Of a stretch of 64,000 bases of DNA, positions 61,895 through 64,000 are shown piece by piece. The notes under the pieces were generated by a model. That model saw nothing but the letters and a program-made list of their open reading frames with translations, was not told the DNA's origin and did no database searches. Each line of letters starts with the position of its first letter. The first letter of the stretch is position 1. The DNA comes from Bacteroidales bacterium (GTDB lineage: Bacteria > Bacteroidota > Bacteroidia > Bacteroidales > ML635J-15). Location: positions 1-64,000 of the forward strand of contig JAFZLK010000047.1 of assembly GCA_017551515.1 (NCBI GenBank), in the 5' to 3' direction. The position numbers and the translations under genes are program-made.

Positions 61895-63751
61895 ATGAGT
61901 GAGATGCAAAAGAAAGTGGTCGAACGCGATGAAGTAGTAATAAAATTCGCAGGCGATTCTGGCGATGGAATGCAGTTGACCGGAACGCAATTTTCAGATG
62001 CTTCAGCTTCGTTTGGAAACGAACTGTTGACATTCCCCGATTATCCAGCCGAAATCCGCGCCCCTCAGGGAACGGTTGCTGGTGTTTCAGGTTTTCAGGT
62101 TCATATCGGAAACAAGGAAGTGCAAACCCCTGGCGATTTGGCTGATGTGCTGATTGCTATGAATCCTGCCGCCTTGAAAACCAATATGAAATGGGTGAAA
62201 TCTGGTGCTACAATTATAATTGACATAGACAATTTCGATAACAAGCACTATAAGAAGGCTGGTTATGTTGAAGATCCGCTTGGTGACGGTTCGCTTGACG
62301 GTTATGCACTGATAAAGGCTCCTATAACTTCTTTGTCAAGGTCAACCGTTAACGCCCTCAATTTGGGAATTGATGTTAAGACAGCCGACAAGACTCGTAA
62401 CCAGTTCGTTATGGGTATTCTTATGTGGTTGTTCGACAGGGACTTGAAACAAGGTGAAGAATTTATTGCACAGAAGTTTGCAAAGAAGCCAAACTTGATT
62501 CAGCCGAATCAGGCTGTTCTTCGTGCTGGTTACAGCTACGCTGAAACTGTTGAGGCTATCGCAACGCAGTTCCATGTAAATCCTGTAAAGGGCAAGAAGG
62601 GTACTTTCAGACAGATAACAGGAAATCAGGCTACTGCTTGGGGTTTGATGGCTGGTGCTGAAAAGGCTGGCTTGAAACTCTTCCTCGGTTCGTATCCTAT
62701 TACTCCTGCATCGGAGATTTTGCACGAGTTGAGCAAACATAAACATTTGGGTGTCAAGACTTTCCAGGCAGAAGACGAAATCGCGGGTATTTGTACTGCA
62801 ATAGGTGCAAGTTTCGGTGGAAATTTAGGTATGACAACGACTTCCGGTCCTGGCTTGTCGCTTAAGACCGAGGCTATGGGCTTGGCTGTCATTACCGAAT
62901 TGCCTTTGGTTATCGTTGATGTTCAGCGTGGTGGTCCTTCGACTGGTTTGCCAACCAAGACCGAACAGAGCGACTTGCTTCAGGCAATCCACGGTCGTCA
63001 CGGCGAATCTCCAATGCCGGTAATCGCTGCTTCAACTCCGGGCAACTGCTTCAACTACGCTTACGAAGCTTGCAAGATTGCTGTTGAACACATGACACCA
63101 ATTATCCTTCTTACCGACGGCTATTTGGCAAACGGTACAGAATTGTGGGAAATCCCCAACTACGAAGCTATGCCGAAGATTGTTCCTCCGTTTGTCAAGG
63201 ACAACGATCCCGACTATCAGCCGTACAAGCGTGATGCTGAAAAGCTGAACCGCAGATGGGCATTGCCGGGACAAAAGGGCTTGGAACACAGAATTGGCGG
63301 TCTTGAAAAATCTGACATTTACGGTGAAGTTTCACACGACCCGTACAACCATCAGGTTATGACAGACTACAGGGCTGAGAAGGTAAAACGAATCGCAAAT
63401 TTCATCCCGGAGCAGAAGATTATCGGAAATCAGGACGGTGGCGAACTCCTCGTTATCGGCTGGGGCGGTACTTTCGGTGCTTTGAATATGGCAGTCAAAG
63501 AATTGAGGGAAGAAGGTTATGATGTAAGTCTTGCTCATTTCAACTACATTTTCCCGTTGCCAAAGAATACCGAAGATGTTCTGAAGAAATTCAAGAAGCG
63601 CGTTGTTTGCGAATTGAACCTCGGTCAGTTTGCTGACTACCTGCGTACTCAATATCCGCAGTATCCTTACGAACAGTACAATAAGGTACAGGGATTGCCA
63701 TTCTTTATTGGCGAATTGAAAGATAAATTTAAACAAATGTTAGAAAAATAG
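61895..63751 (+). CDS. korA: 2-oxoacid:ferredoxin oxidoreductase, fused gamma-alpha subunit (KorA-like)
   Basis: ATG 61895 (MSEMQKKVVERDEVV) gives 618 residues. Residues 15-190 form the gamma domain (IKFAGDSGDGMQLTGTQFSDASASFGN), followed by the alpha pyrimidine-binding domain (GLMAGAEKAGLKLFLGSYPITPASEILHEL; TTSGPGLSLKTEAMGLAVITELPLVIVDVQRGGPSTGLPTKTEQSDL). This is the form called 2-oxoglutarate oxidoreductase subunit KorA. It makes succinyl-CoA or another acyl-CoA plus reduced ferredoxin. korB follows 5 bases later. Confidence 0.94.
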   Translation: MSEMQKKVVERDEVVIKFAGDSGDGMQLTGTQFSDASASFGNELLTFPDYPAEIRAPQGTVAGVSGFQVHIGNKEVQTPGDLADVLIAMNPAALKTNMKWVKSGATIIIDIDNFDNKHYKKAGYVEDPLGDGSLDGYALIKAPITSLSRSTVNALNLGIDVKTADKTRNQFVMGILMWLFDRDLKQGEEFIAQKFAKKPNLIQPNQAVLRAGYSYAETVEAIATQFHVNPVKGKKGTFRQITGNQATAWGLMAGAEKAGLKLFLGSYPITPASEILHELSKHKHLGVKTFQAEDEIAGICTAIGASFGGNLGMTTTSGPGLSLKTEAMGLAVITELPLVIVDVQRGGPSTGLPTKTEQSDLLQAIHGRHGESPMPVIAASTPGNCFNYAYEACKIAVEHMTPIILLTDGYLANGTELWEIPNYEAMPKIVPPFVKDNDPDYQPYKRDAEKLNRRWALPGQKGLEHRIGGLEKSDIYGEVSHDPYNHQVMTDYRAEKVKRIANFIPEQKIIGNQDGGELLVIGWGGTFGALNMAVKELREEGYDVSLAHFNYIFPLPKNTEDVLKKFKKRVVCELNLGQFADYLRTQYPQYPYEQYNKVQGLPFFIGELKDKFKQMLEK

Positions 63752-63756
63752 TAGTT

Positions 63757-64000
63757 ATGGAAGAAGTACAGAAACTTACAAGAGAAGACTTTCAGACCGA
63801 TAAGCCGGTTAAATGGTGTGCCGGTTGTGGTAGTTATTCAATATTGGCAGCAGTGCAGAACGCTCTTCCCCAGTTAGGAATTCCAAAGGAGAAAATAGTG
63901 TTCGTATCGGGTATTGGCTGCTCGTCACGATTCCCGTACTATATGAAGACTTACGGCTTCCATACTTTGCACGGAAGAGGTGCTGCTATTGCATCTGGAC
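63757..64000 (+). CDS. korB: 2-oxoacid:ferredoxin oxidoreductase beta subunit (KorB-like), truncated by window
   Basis: The frame from ATG 63757 runs to the right edge (81 residues). It has the TPP-binding N-terminus: KWCAGCGSYSILAAVQNAL, then VSGIGCSSRFPYYMKTYGFHTLHGR. It partners KorA to carry thiamine diphosphate. Confidence 0.93.
   Translation, partial: MEEVQKLTREDFQTDKPVKWCAGCGSYSILAAVQNALPQLGIPKEKIVFVSGIGCSSRFPYYMKTYGFHTLHGRGAAIASG

Overview
The window looks like part of the chromosome of an anaerobic member of the order Bacteroidales. The evidence is the promoter style (many copies of the Bacteroidetes -7 box TAnnTTTG just upstream of genes), carboxypeptidase-regulatory/TonB receptors, a GLPGLI protein, FISUMP-type lipoproteins, BspA-type leucine-rich repeats, DUF4143 ATPases, and a ferredoxin-dependent 2-oxoacid oxidoreductase. 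I make no genus claim. No rRNA or tRNA gene and no CRISPR array was seen.

Layout. 1-2505 (minus): a HerA-type ATPase (running off the left edge) and a NurA-type nuclease in one tight operon, with a structured RNA-like element and its own promoter directly upstream. 2.9-4.6 kb: a DUF4143 ATPase bracketed by two arrays of the same 33-bp repeat. 4.9-34.7 kb: mostly core and envelope genes (NSS symporter, yicC-gmk, CapA-like lipoprotein, GLPGLI plus outer-membrane barrel, TraB/GumN, EamA transporter, metG, an aberrant FeoB, a DPP III lipoprotein, ORF6N and AlbA_2 proteins, M64 peptidase, a 1074-residue flavoprotein dehydrogenase, a PgpH-type HD phosphodiesterase, a TonB receptor, an OmpH-like protein and a glycosyltransferase). 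34.8-47.2 kb: a FISUMP protein, ADP-forming acyl-CoA synthetase, a second DUF4143 ATPase, a divergent copy of the RNA element ahead of an AT-rich orphan gene, yggS, a GT2-WcaJ-like fusion, GNAT, apbE, and a third DUF4143 ATPase bracketed by 23-bp repeat arrays. 47.4-50.7 kb: secA. 50.7-58.2 kb: an accessory region with another copy of the RNA element, lipoproteins, an MNT-HEPN toxin-antitoxin pair between two direct repeats, a BspA-like protein, and a three-gene DUF3791-DUF3990 chain. 58.3-64 kb: arginine deiminase, gyrB, korA and the start of korB.

Most interesting. (1) Two well-aligned copies (A, B) and one divergent copy (C) of a structured element, each with a promoter; A and B differ by compensatory changes across several helices, and all three keep a GCGTGG loop matched to a CCACGC tail. 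Each copy lies upstream of, and in the same direction as, a protein gene, and one leads into the NurA-HerA operon. (2) Three DUF4143 ATPases, each with its own private tandem repeat; in two cases the same repeat lies on both sides of the gene. (3) A FeoB-like protein with an intact channel but no recognisable GTP-binding motifs. (4) A single-chain version of a multi-subunit amino-acid dehydrogenase.

Many genes start within a few bases of the predicted transcription start, so very short or leaderless mRNAs appear common here. All functional calls come from reading motifs by eye; no database search was run.
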